64,000 nt of DNA, from NCBI GenBank assembly GCA_023053545.1, contig JAKZAN010000001.1, positions 3,492,565 to 3,556,564 of the forward strand, given 5' to 3'. Both the position numbers and the translations under genes were made by a program. Below the pieces are notes generated by a model. It was not told the DNA's origin. It did no database searches and saw only the letters and a program-made list of their open reading frames with translations. Positions 1 through 17,120 of the stretch are shown here, piece by piece. Within the stretch, counting starts at the first letter, position 1. The number at the start of each line of letters is the position of its first letter. Source of the stretch: Lepidurus packardi. Its lineage: Eukaryota > Arthropoda > Branchiopoda > Notostraca > Triopsidae.

Positions 1-78
1 GATATCGAACAATTCGTATATTGTTTTTGTTTATTTTCTACAAGCACCGTCCAATGGGTGGAGCAATTGTAAACTTTT

Positions 79-165
79 GCTTATAAGCGTTCGTTTTGAC
101 TCAAGACTTTCCAAGTCGACTTCGGTGAACTTTTGAAGTTTAGGCTAAAACGAACGCTTATAAGC
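79..165. repeat. 19-bp perfect inverted repeat (hairpin) in a CPED1 intron
   Basis: GCTTATAAGCGTTCGTTTT at 79-97 is repeated as its exact reverse complement at 147-165, with a 49-nt loop. The outer part, GCTTATAAGC, is itself palindromic. It lies upstream of the first CPED1 exon in the window, so probably inside an intron. It could be a decayed foldback or MITE end, or a structured RNA element. Confidence 0.8.
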
Positions 166-507
166 GTAAGTCAAGGAAGTCTGGCTAGTCGAAGTTTAAG
201 TCACTAGTCGAAGGTGCAGAACGAACGCGGCTAAGGTTACGATTGTAGCGTTACCATATAGCACACCGTTAAATGGCTATGTTAAAACGAGTTTGACAAC
301 ACCTAACATAAATGACAAAGGATCAAACCTAGATTTTAAATCGAATAAGTTTCAAGAAAAATTATTCAAATTTATTGCCAGGGTTTTAAAAAGTGTACAA
401 GAAGAATTGATCTATGTCAATCGTTCAAGGACATTCAGTCAATCTATAGCTAATTTGCATTCTTCTCTCCCCCGACAAAAAAAGGTCACTGGGTGCTACC
501 TTGTCAG

Positions 508-4245
<3,738 letters not shown>

Positions 4246-6691
4246 TATTGAGAGAATAAGATATTCCGAAAAGTTTATCGTTTACATAGAAAACCTCAAA
4301 TCCTGTTAGTTATACTATAGAGGGTAACTTTTTCAAATAAGAGAGTTTGTGAAGCATAAGCACGAGCAAATATAAACTATATACGAGAAAATTTTTATTT
4401 TGCGGTACGGAACTTTGGACAAACAACATCTGGGATTCCTGTTAAAACAAATGGTCTTTTCCCCGCTACAATATAGTATACCACCCTGCAAATTGGGCTC
4501 AATTGCAACCGAAATACTAGATTAAACCCAACTTTTAAAAAGGCTCTGGGATAAGATTCCAGCTCTTGGCGTGTGGTAAAAGAACAGTCATAAACCTGGG
4601 ATAGAGCAGTAGAGCACTACTACTAGAGTAGTGCCAGAGCAGAACGTGTCAAAGATTAGCATCGAAGTAAATCATACAACATTGAAATAGAGTTATAATA
4701 TACAGTGTCTTAAGTTCCAATCTTCGTTAGTTTTATTGTCATATTTTGTTACGAACAAAATTTCGTCTAGAAAAACTCCGGGAACTCTGTCAAAAAAATG
4801 GTTCCAAACTTTGAATTTATCCTATACCAAAAGCACCACCTCATAATTCCTTAAATTGCCGGTTTTAGGGTTTAAGACTGTGAAGGAGAATAAAAGGATC
4901 TAGTTAATTAGCGATCCTTTACAATGTAATAATAGTGTTGGAGGGTCTCAAAGTTGGGCGGTTTCACCAAGTCAGTCATGAATCACTTTTCCCACCGGCC
5001 TAATCATAACAACCCCCTATATAGCCCCACAACTATAGAGTATCTGTACTTCGTGAAAAACGATCCCAGGGAAATTCTCTCTCTCTCTCTCTATTTAGGC
5101 AAGCATCCGTGTTGTTAGGGCGTGAAAATGGCCTCTCTCCTTTCTTTTATTTCAACACAGAACCAAAGTCATTTGTCAAGTCGTTTGGCGGATACTCCAT
5201 GGTAGACTATACCCACCTTATTCCGCCTACGATCACTCTTGGTATATCTAAACCCCCTTCACAAACCATGTAAAAACCATAACCGGTACAAGAATTTGTA
5301 TACCTCCCCGCAAAGCATCGGAAACTGTCATTTCCGGCAGTTTATTTTTCTTTTTCTTTTTACCCCGCCAGGTTTGGCTTCACGGCGGCCATGGCAGATT
5401 ACCACCTTGTCGGCAGTCTCTTTCTCTCTGTTCGGAGAGTTTTCGAAGATTACAATTATCTCACACTTCAAGCTAGACTCATTTTCATGTTTCCTTTTCT
5501 TTAACTTTCATTTCTTCTTGGTGTGCTATGCTCGACAACGACAAAGCTAAAGCCAATAAACTGTTTTCACTTTTTTAGCACTGTAAAGTCAAAGTGAAGA
5601 AAGTAAAGCTTTGTAAGCCATAGAAAGGCGCTTCTCTTTCGGATAATTGCAAGTCGTACTGACCACAAATGGTACCCCAAATCATCCAAACTGCTTTTGA
5701 CGCTCTGACATGTACTACTTAAAATATGTGAATTTTTTTGCAGTTCTGCCGCTGACCCTGTTTACTACAAGGTTTTCTGCTCTGTATCGTAGGTTGTAAC
5801 GGAAGCCAGTGACGGCGAGTACGTATAATACTGTCTATATGACCTCTGGAATACTCATCGAGGGGACAAGCGAGACAAGGGAGAGGACAATTGGCTATTG
5901 TTGCGCGTCTTCCTTCCTATACGGTCATCACATCACATCTGCCCATCACAGTATATGATAAGCTTCTCTCTGGCGTTCGGTTTGTGCTTTGCCTGTTAAC
6001 ATATATATTTATATATACCTCTTGGAAGCTTCAGGGTATTCTATTCTATGCATTCTCTATATTCTGTGTGTTTTTGAATAACCCCCCGTAGAAAGCCCCA
6101 ATGTACAAGCTTAAAATGCCGTGGAAACGAAAATGAAACGAAAGGCGATGCTTTTTACCCATCGTGACACTGCTCTGGGGACAATGGCTTCTTTTGTGTG
6201 TCGTTGCATACAACAAGCACGGCTGCCAATGAGAACAAGTCACGGGTTTCTTAACTCGCTAATCCATTGGTTCTGCTTGTCACGAGGACTTGACACTTAT
6301 AACTCTGGGCTAAAGCAACAAAAGCTGTTATACAGAGGGAAACCCCAAGCTAAAAGGGAAATACTTGCTTTTATTCCATGTCTGGATGATATTAGGATAA
6401 ACTTCTTTGGGGAGTGGGATTCCCAAATTCCAGAAAAGTTAGAACCTCCGAAATTCCTTAGAATATAGATATGGTTTTAAGAAATGGTGAGTCTAATTTC
6501 AAAATAATAAAAAATAAACTTTATCAAAATTATTAAAAATTAAAAAATAAAATAAATATTAATCCATTGTAGAGTGGTTTCTATCTAATTCTTGAACGAA
6601 TCTACTAAATTTGTTGCTAATTTCGCTAAATTTAGTGCCAGATTTATTAAAGTTTAGGCTAATTAAACTAAATTTACTAACACGAATGTAA

Positions 6692-6862
<171 letters not shown>

Positions 6863-8022
6863 GTACATAATACATAAAGTACAAAGTACAAAGTACATAG
6901 TACATAAATTATATTAAACTAGAACAATATACTTAAAGTCAAAGCTACTCAAAGTAGTGCTCAAGGAATACCCTAAAGATTATGCGGCAACATGGAAAAT
7001 GTTCTACATTCAACATGATATAAAACGCCATGAAATTTTCTTCTTCGCTTTCTTCCTCTTCTATCCAAATTCAAAGAATCTCTTTTCGGAACCTCTTAGT
7101 ATATATTAGGTATTCTACTGCCTTGGCAAACAAAAAACTTAAATCCCACTCAAAGGTTGTCATTTTATTTCCCAATCCAGTTTTAACTTGTCTAAAATAT
7201 GGTTTCTTCGTTGAAGTTGCGAAATAACTTTTCTCCTTGCTAAGAAATACTCGAATTAGGCAATAATAAATATATCTAAATGAAAATGTAAAAATATACC
7301 GGCTGAGATGAAATCCAGAAGGGATTGAGTACAGTGTCTCCTTTCCTCCGCTATAACTTTAACTCTGCCATGTGTAATCCAAACCGTTATACACGTGCAA
7401 AAGACTCACGAATGCAATGCTATGACAAAAGTTGAAATGAAGTAACAAAAGAAAAATATTTTTAAAAAAGCAGAGAGAGATAGAGCCTTTGGGTATGTAA
7501 GTCTGGCATAAAAAATAGGAATAAAGGTGTGTCCGGCTATATAATACAACGAGTTTGCGCTGCTGGTTAGAAGACTTTTAAAAAAGTGTGTGTTTTTTTA
7601 CTCCTCCCTAAAACTTTTTTGTTCCTGAGAACTTGTAATACGGAAAAGATGAAATGATCATGGCTTCATTCAATCCCAGTCATTTTTAATGCTTCATACA
7701 GGTACAAATAATAAAAAAGACCACTAGAAAAAAAGGGCCTTGGCACTGGCTCAGGGCAAAAACGTTTCTTTGCAGCCGCCATTTTTATAAAATCAAATCG
7801 CTTTTCCTTCGACACAAAAGAAAAAACGACCACCCAGTGAGTACATTTACACATATTTTGAATGCTTTACAATCCCGTATAACCTAACAGTAGCTACAGT
7901 AGCCAAACCCTTAATCGAGCTGCTATATGACCTTTATGGTTATTTAGTAAAAACAGTCTAACACGGATTGGTAAATCTTTTGCTTGAATCAGAGATACAT
8001 CTTGGTAAGCCTACACTTGTAT

Positions 8023-8144
8023 CTTATGTATGCAAAGAAATATTAACGCTAATACAGGAGAAATCCATTTTTTTAGAATCCTGCTTATGTATGCAAAGAA
8101 ATGTTAACGCTAATACAGGAGAAATCCATTTTTTTTAATCCTGC
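8023..8144. repeat. 61-bp tandem duplication, two copies
   Basis: Copies begin with CTTATGTATGCAAAGAAAT at 8023 and 8084 and end with AATCCTG. They differ by only a few substitutions and T-run length, which suggests a recent duplication. No coding potential is seen. Confidence 0.85.
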
Positions 8145-10279
8145 GAAGCCTACTCCGCATCGTAAGAACAACCATCGCAATTTGCGCCAAGTCACTTGAC
8201 AGAACAACGGGCCCGTAAGCGAAGTTTCCATACCTCAAAAGAAAATCGAACGTTTTAGGGGCGCCAGCGATGGGCTATGTATATGATGAGACACTGGAGG
8301 CTACCAAGGCGGACGAGGCTACTACCACTGCTCCAGAAAACGAACGTTTCTCGTGTAGTAACTGCACAGTAACTCCCATCATCTAAAAAACGAAAAGGAA
8401 ACGAAATTACTGTATACTACTTCTACGTTTAACTAAACGAATACTAATAACATTATTGCTAAAGTACTACACGAGTGGTACACTGAAAGCACTAGCAATG
8501 AACAGAATTTTTTATAGTAAACTTTAATAGATACAAAATATAATATGGCTCCAATCTGGCGCTAATCATCGTAACGCAAGTACAATCGTTAATCATTTTA
8601 ATCATCAAAATTCGCAAGAAAAAGGCGAAAGTTGCTAACACACCAAGCCGTTCATCCTCAAATTCCAGTTTGCTTATTTTCTAAGAAATACGGAACCAAC
8701 ATTGGAGAGCTGTTCGCCGTTTGACATATAGGCTACTTTCCTTCATGGCTTAAAGCAAAACAAGGCAGCTTTCTTCTCCTTTCATTGGCGATTGACTGCA
8801 ATTCGCAGGAAAATGGACGACTTAACAGAACCCAGTTGCAAGACTCTCACTCTAAAGACGAAAAAAATAAGCATTTTGCTGTGTCACTTGACAACGAGAG
8901 TCAACAGTAAGACTATTTGCCAAGGTTAAATAAGTCTGACCAAAACAAACAAATCAAACGTTTTTCACTTAGGAGGCGAAATAGGAGGCGTTTATGTACT
9001 TTATCGAAAGAACTTAAATCAGGTTAGATATACATGACAGAGAGCTTCATGCGTTTCGCGGAGAAAGCACACTTTGGAAGTCTTTTAAAGTTCTGCCTAG
9101 TAACATAACAAGATTCGAACATTTCGCTGAAAGAAAACGAACGTTTTGTAGCGTCCATGAACGCATTTAAGACGGCGTGCACGATCACTTATAAACCATA
9201 TACTCAATTTTACATGCAAATTTTTCTTGAATATGCACTAATACACTACCTAGGAGATGACAATTTCCCATTTGGGCGCTTTTGCTTTCCTTCATGTACG
9301 TGAAAATTTATTTGCCGCTTGCCAAATTAGTGAATGCCAAAAGAACAAAGTTAAAACTTTCTTGCCCTTTCCGTTCAGATAGCTATATTACTGTCAAGAA
9401 ATTTTTGTACAAGTCCTATGTTGATATTATTCATTTGATTTCCTGGTGAGATGCGACCTGGCCAAAGGGAATGGTTAAACAAGTTAACTGTCGACTGTAA
9501 TCCCATGCACCCTCTCCATTTGCATTGTTTTTATCCATAAAACGTCGTCAATGCAGCGGTCAGATACAGTCGGATGGAAGTCCGTCTTTAATCAGTCAAA
9601 CAAAATGCGCTTTAAGATTTGTTTTTTTCCGGCTGTTAGCACTAATAGGACCTTTAAATCTAATTGTACTTGCAATTGAAACATCTAGCTGTAAACTTTA
9701 ATTCTAATCCTATTAGGCTTCGAACTCTACTGAAAGATTTAATTTAATTCTAAATTAAAAGCCTTCATTATAATTTCAAAATTGGCTACTTGAGCGTCAA
9801 TTAGAGTTACGATTCAGCTCAATCCTCACTGTCATTGTTATTATATATGAAAGGTAATAACGCAGTACAAGCCACGAAAGTTTTGAACTTGAACTTTCAA
9901 GTTTTGTACCGAGTGCTGAAATTAGACAAGAAAACAAAAAACTCCAACTCGAAAAATAAATTCATGCAACATTGATCGTGTGAGTGTCAATCTGTTGATG
10001 ACGTCACCTTTCCAGGTGTAGTTTACTACTATTTCTTGTCGTTGGTTTTGGCTCTCGCTTGAAAAGCCGGAGCTATATAATATTATATAGACCTTCATCA
10101 CTTGGAAGAGACTGTATATATTGCTAACTCTTTCTTTTTATAGTCTTTTAAACATATGTCTTGAAGGGTCCGAAGAAAAACAACTGAATTCCGGGGTGTA
10201 TATTAGCGTGTTATAGGTTTTGTTAACTGATGGCGTTCATGCAAAGACCATTGTTGGGACAACGAAACGTGACACTCAT

Positions 10280-10360
10280 TAAACTTGGTATCAAAACAAA
10301 AAGTGGGAATGGTTCAAAGTCATTCCAAGGTTATTAATAAAAATGAAGTTTTTATGAATA
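10280..10360. repeat. dispersed repeat, copy A (hairpin core)
   Basis: About 80 nt that matches 12267-12347 closely. The core is GGGAATGGTTCAAAGTCATTCC, a near palindrome, flanked on both copies by AAACTTGGTAT and an AT-rich right side. It is probably a small MITE-like or foldback element. Confidence 0.7.
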
Positions 10361-12266
10361 ACATGTATATTGACGATATACTCGAATCGAGTTGTCGTGT
10401 AAACTTGGAAAAACCTTTTCGACGACCTTATTTTCTTTTTCTTCGGAATGATTTGAACTTTTGAACTATCTTCCCGCATACAAAAACATTCCAAATCTTA
10501 CTTGTCGTGGTGTTTTAATCCGAGGGAAGATATAGATAACGTTGACGCTCTACAAGTGACGGGACAAAAATTTTGGTTTTTAGTTTCGAAAAGAACGTAT
10601 TACAATGTTACTCCTTTAAAAAAATCCTTCGGTTTTTTTGCGAATGTTGACACAAAACAAGGGAAAACAAAAAAGACTTGAGATGTTCGATTTTTGGCTT
10701 TGAACCTTTGAAAGCGATGAGAGTGGCTAGATTGCTCGAGGTGAAATAAAGTGTGATGACTGGGCGCAAAAAGTTTTTTTTATGGGGGGGGGGGGGCTAA
10801 GATTACGTAATTGCCGTACAATAGTCTAATCCTTCAGATTTTCTTCTCTTTTCACAGAAAATAGCATTGGGTTTAAAAGGTAAATTAAAGTGGATAATTT
10901 AGTAAATTCGATTCGATAATTGATCTGTGACAGTTTTGAGCTTCAGAAGATGCTTCTGTATATTTCAAAGTCTGACTTTTCTAAAACATTTCTAGTTCCT
11001 AAGTTAAGATTTAGTTTCAATCTGGACCAAAATATTTTTTTCTAAAAATTTGTTCATGATTTTTCCTTATTTTTGTGTGTGGCGTGTTTGTTTTCGTCGT
11101 TTTTAGTATTTTTTTTTCTTTTCTGTAGCAGGGGAAATTGATAAGTCTTCTTAATCTTTTTAATAGGTCCACCAAAAGTTCCAGAAGGACCTTTCTTTTT
11201 GTTTTGGCCAAGGATCGAAGGAAAAGAAAAGAGGGGAGAGGAAAGAAGGAAAGAAAAGTCAGAAGAAAGAGAGAGAGAGAGGTCTGGCTTTACAGTATGC
11301 AGCAACTTCAACTTCAATTCGAACGTTGCATGGCGATGTTATCTGACAACCACCTGGTCTGGAAAACCGCCACCGAAGATTATGACTGCAATAACGGTCT
11401 TCTAAGAGACGGGATTTTTTTCTTTAAAAATAAAATCAACAACTCCCAAAAAACTAAATGAAAATTACAATCTCCGTTTGAATCTCATTCAAAGTGTATA
11501 CACTCTACTATTTTGGAGAGAAAATAAATACACACTAATTAAGACATAATTGATTTGTAATATTAATCAAGAAACTAAAGTACCCGTAAATTATATAATA
11601 AATGTAGTATAATAAATATCATAAATTGCGTATTCTAATTAACTCATAAAGCTAACTCACTAAGTCATTCAGATTACAACTATAAGAGAGAAAAAGGTTT
11701 TATTCTATTAGAGTTTAACTATTTGGGAAGAGCAAACGAACCAAGTATTCAGCAAGAAAAAAACCGAATTGCTAAACTTTTTAAGGGAACACCTGTATAC
11801 CTCTTTAATGCTTAATTTTAAAGCAATAAACAACGACAACAGGCATACACGTTGCTACTTTTGTAAAAAAAAAAAAAAAAAAAGAAATAGGTCAATTTAC
11901 TTCGCATCACGAATTTACTTCACATACTACATTCGTCCACTTGTATACTATTTAGGTACACAAAATTAATGCGGGAAACCAACATTGAGCCAGACCAGAC
12001 TCGTAGCGTTACTCCGGCCTGCCTCGCAGTTGCTCAAGAATGAAAAATTCTGGACCGAGTGAAACCAGTGGAACCTGCGCGATGATTTGGGCGATGAAAA
12101 CGGATACGGTCGAGTGATATTAAAATTCTCTGCCCCAATACTAGCAGAAAAGTCTTACTTTCTACTAAGTTTTCAGAGGAATATCGAATTAATACTTAAT
12201 TAAGGCTTCTCCCTGTTTCATTGTTGAGCCACTGCGATGCAAGCCGAATCCGAGTAAAGCTAATAA

Positions 12267-12347
12267 TAAACTTGGTATAAAAACAAAAAATGGGAATGGT
12301 TCGAAGCCATTCCAAGATTTTTAACAAAAAGCATCATTTTTATTAAT
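12267..12347. repeat. dispersed repeat, copy B (hairpin core)
   Basis: Second copy of the repeat at 10280-10360. Here the stem is perfect: GGAATGG (12293-12299), loop TTCGAAG, CCATTCC (12307-12313). No open reading frame and no clear target-site duplication. Confidence 0.7.
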
Positions 12348-15300
12348 TAAAATGGTCTTCCAGGCCAAAGACAAGTTCGGCCTGGCTCAAAGTTGGTTTC
12401 CTGCAAGGATTCTTGCGTTCCATTTTTTTAGACCTTCCAGTACATTACATTCAATTCCTAAAATAAAACTGTTGAACATGAGAAGAAACCACACTATTGA
12501 ATTTCCACAGAACTGAAGCGATAAAGAGCGGGATTGATAGGAACTGAATACAGAAGTTGACGAAAACGGGAAAATGCATTTCATTTGGCTCAATTTGACT
12601 TCATTTTTGGTACCATTTTCCCTTTTTTGGGAGGAGAAAAAACGCGTGTGCGAGGCTAGCATGTCAAACGATAATAAAATACCACTTTCTATTCAAACTA
12701 TACAGACAAAGTTAGGTAAATGGTGTGCTTCAAACTTAAGATGGAAGGAAAAAAGGAGCTTTTGCATGAGCAGCAACAAAAAAAAGTACCCAAAAACCTT
12801 TCCCTTTATATCCATTTCTTTGTGGGTTTTGAGACGGTTAATTAGAAACTGCCTTCCGGGCTAATAGCCCCAGTGCATGGGAATGGTTAATCTTAAATGC
12901 CACTTGAAAGAATAAAAAAAAATATTTTTAAAAAGAACTAAGAAATGACCTTTTGCATGCTATTTCAACCAAATGGGTTGGTCTTCTATTCATGGCATCA
13001 TATCCTTTTCCTTTCCCTTTTTTTTAGATTTTCTATTATTTTTTTATTTTGTTTATTATGTTTATTTTCAGTAGAATTTTACCTTCAAAGTCACCTTTTG
13101 ACATGGGAAAAAAGAAGGCATACCACATAGCGCAGAGTAACAATTGGCCTAAATGCCGGAATTCAAAGTCCTGGCACACAGAGAAGCTATATTGCGGTTA
13201 GGTTTCTCTCCAAAAGGACACTTCTGGACACATTGCGTGTCTACCAGCAGTCATTATTCCCACTATGGCACTTTTTTTGCGCCATTCGTTGTACGTGTTA
13301 GACGGAGAAATTTTTACTAATATATACGCCACACCAGGAAGTGCCTAACGACTACAACTAAAACCTGTAAAATAAAAAAGGCTTTCTGACAGAACCGCGA
13401 AAAAGAACGCCATAGCAAACCCCCCAAACTCATAGTAAAAGACTCAAATAATGTCTAAATACCTTAAAGTTGTGGTATATTGCTTGAGATATTTACGAGA
13501 AACTTTAAGTTCCAGAAGAAATATTAGATTTTTTTCTATTAAACCGGATTCCAGCCACGAATCCACTACCGGAATCACAGTAACCTATTAATAAAACGAC
13601 CACAGGTTAAAAAAAACTGTACCCTTAACATCACCCCTTAACCATTACAAAGAGAAAAATTTTTTCAAGTTAGAAAATATTGAATGCTTGTTTAGAATGA
13701 TCTCATTTTCCATTCAATCTTCGCTTGTATCTGACATTTCAATCTTTAATAAAATAACTTGGTTTAATATTGAGTGTTTAATTTTCTTTTTCATCCTCAA
13801 CCCTCAAATCAGACCTTAAACCCTACAAACAACAGAACAGGTATCCTGAATCAAAATATCTGGAATTTCGAAAGGAAAAATTTGGCGAAAAAAGAGAATA
13901 TCGGTCAAATTAGATGGTCTTTTTTCACTTGAACAAACGATTTTCACCCTTCACCTTTTTTACCTTCCACATCCCTCTACACCTTTCACTTCCTACACCC
14001 CTGAAAAATCTTGAAAATCCTGAAAACCTTAAAAAGGAAAAAATGATCAATTTTAGGAAAGTTTGCAAAACTTGCGAACAACCCATAGACAAATTGCACT
14101 TCTAAGGTTCCACAACACCTTGGTCATTTAAGCAAATGGCCTGTCCTAATATTGACCCCTTTTTACTCTACTCACCCTCAACCCCGCTGGAGCGTTTCCT
14201 TCGAATGACCTATCCTTCTTTTACCCCCAAAAAAACGAGGTGTGGGTTAGACAGGTAAAGGGTGGCAGTACAGGGTGGAGATCGGGTTAATAGCGGGCAG
14301 TTTTTGGGTATATACATAAATTTTTCCCTATATTTTTAAAACGTTTTTGACGTGGGAGATTTTAGTCAAACTTTCTTATAAGGGTACTTTCAAAAGCCCC
14401 GCCTCCGCACGCGCTTATTTGCAATTTATGCAAAGCCAAGTTGTTAAAAGAGATCCGATTTAAACCCGGACTATACGCAAATGTGATTTTTTGAGTAATA
14501 CGTACCGTAAGAAAGACGCAAATGTTAAATGAGCTAAAGCAACATAAGAGTTCCCCAACGTTTCCAGTAATTCTTCAGCAACACAAAAAGGGACCACACA
14601 CGAAACGAATTTCCCTAAATAATTTTTCTTAACAAAATCATAATTAAATTACTTTATAGCTAATTATAGCTGGATTTATACCTAATTATTTAAATATAAT
14701 TTAAGGTTACAATTTTAATCAATCTTTTTAACATCATACAAAAAACGTAAGTGATTTTTAGTGCAGTTCATTTCGTTGTCTTTCCCTTTAAGGATCTTGA
14801 AGGATTCTGAAGGATTTCTAAAAAAAATCCCTTAAGAATAAAACCGCTTTTAAATTCATTAGAATTATCCTGCATAATAGACTCCAAATTATCTTAAATC
14901 TCGACTGCCTGTTTGTTAACTGCCATCTTCCGAAGAGACGGGGGGATACAATGACAATAATAATGTTTTTGTTTCGCATCCCCCCCCCCCCCCCCCAAAA
15001 AAAAAAAAAAATAGGGGACATAAAGGGACGCCATGGAATTTAATTACGGGGCAAACAAATCTGTCGCGTGCTTTGTTGAGTATGAGAATAAAATCTCCCT
15101 CTCTCCCTAAGCTCCCTTTCTCTGTATCTCTCCCTGTACTTTCCGTCTTTCCCTAAAGCTAAACTTAAACCCCTTAATACCCCAATTTCCCTATCCGCGG
15201 AAATTGAGGACAAATCCTTCTGACTCTGATTCCCTTTTTTCGTCGCTTTGATTATCCCCCTCCTTCCCAAGAAAACAACAATACCCCAACAATACTCTTG

Positions 15301-17001
15301 CCAGTATTGCCACGAATTAAAAAAATACCGTATTCAAAACAAATAAAATTCAAAAATTACATGTTTAATTTTAGTTTTATTTGTTTTAATTCGCTTTTAA
15401 AAAGGCGAAAGCCAAAAAGATAAAAAAAAACGTAAAGTATTTGAAAAAATTTAAAGCGAAAGAAAAATGTACACAATTTTTTGGGGAAAATGGAACGTGA
15501 ACGAGATTTTTTTAATGGCATGCCCAAAAAGCCTAGGAACGAGTATTTTTTTAGTTTTATTGCGGTCCACACAAGATCGGTTTCGCTGTAGAGAGCTTCT
15601 CCTTGATATCCACCCAAAAAGAGTGCCCCTTCAGATCCTTTTCAGAAACCTTTAGAGAGGACCCTTCCGACCGGCAAGCGCAATGGTTGGCTTTGCTATA
15701 CGCTCACCAGTATTGCCTGGGATTCGATGAGCGTCGGACTTCGAAACTCCCCCCGCCATCGATAGTGCTATGGTATCTGAAGAATACCCACATTCGCATA
15801 GCTTTTATAGACACTACCCGTGAAACTCGGATTCAAGGTGTATTTTAAAGAAAAATCGACTATTTTTATTCCCCAACGGATGTCAAATTTATTTCCGTCA
15901 AAAAGAACGAAAACAAACGCTGGTTTAATCATTTTTCGGGCTAGTATCGCGTTCCTTAAAGTCCATTCAAGTTCCTCAAACGGACTACAATATTCATCAG
16001 ATAATCATCAGGTGCGTTGCTAACTTTCTGCTTTGGTTTTTGAATCTTGGAACTCTTTTGAAATTACGTTTTCTTTGAATCGCAAAGATAATCATTACAA
16101 AGTACTTTTATCTGAATGCTAACAATGGTACAATTAACAAATAAACTATTTTCAATTGTTTATTTAAGACTGTCTTCTTTTCTGCCCTTTTTATGTGGGA
16201 ATTTTCAAAAAAGTTTGGGAAATTTTCAGGTTTTTTGTTTTTTGTTTTTACTATTCACATTTCAACTCATAATGGGATATGGAGACCACCCTGGAAGTGT
16301 AGATTCAATGCTCTTAGCTGCCCATGATGGGCAACCAGTCTTCCAATCCAGTTTTTTTTATTTTTTATTATTACTTTGTTACATTTCAGTTGGTTTTGTT
16401 GTGCGTATCAGAAACTATGGGTTTGGGCCCGAAAAAAGTGACCAAATTAACCGGAATTGAAAGAGAAGCTTGACAATTCTATAACCCTCTATATGAAACG
16501 ACCTTAAATCTTAAACAAGAACAACAATTCAAATAGACTGAAAAGAAAAATTAGACGACTTAAAAAATGGAAAAAATAAAAAAAAATCAAGCGTTTCAAA
16601 CAGGTCCTTGTCGCATTTGGGAAAAGCAGTAGTTAGTCTTAAATGAAACGACCTTTTTCTTAAAATGTCCAAAAAATAAAAAAAAAATAAAATTGTTAAT
16701 TGTCTGCCTAGATTTGGAACCCCCAAATTATGTGATTCCCGTTTTCGTGTGATTTGACTCCCAAAGTGCACAGTTTTGGAAATTGGTCACAAAATCAAAC
16801 CAAACAAAATTTTTCATCGCCGAAGAAAATAATGCCGGATTTACTGGGCTTTTACCGGCGGCGACGACCCACGACTTAGAAACTGGAGAGAAATTGTAAA
16901 AAATAAATAAAGATACAAGTGGAAGAGGAAGGGATAAAAAAACAGAAGAAAAGCTTCGAGTTATGTCTTAAACCTTTGGAATAAAAAAAGTGATCGGTGC
17001 C

Positions 17002-17120
17002 ATGGTCAGACAGTTGACGTGCAGGTCACTTCCGGTGACCGTATTACGTGTCCATTTCCAATTCCAAGTCATCCTGTCAGCGCTGCTGCTTACGATGCCA
17101 CCAGTACAGGCTAATTGGAT
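17002..17120 (+). CDS. Wnt16: Wnt16 coding exon 1 (signal peptide)
   Basis: Short 119-nt exon of 39 codons plus two bases, ending before a strong donor, GTAAGT. The reading runs from ATG to a hydrophobic core [10 protein letters not shown], then PPVQA and NW. The final AT is completed by the G at 19090 to give Met, so the protein reads NWM-YLGLVGV across the junction. An antisense open frame covers the same bases but has no supporting features. Confidence 0.85.
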
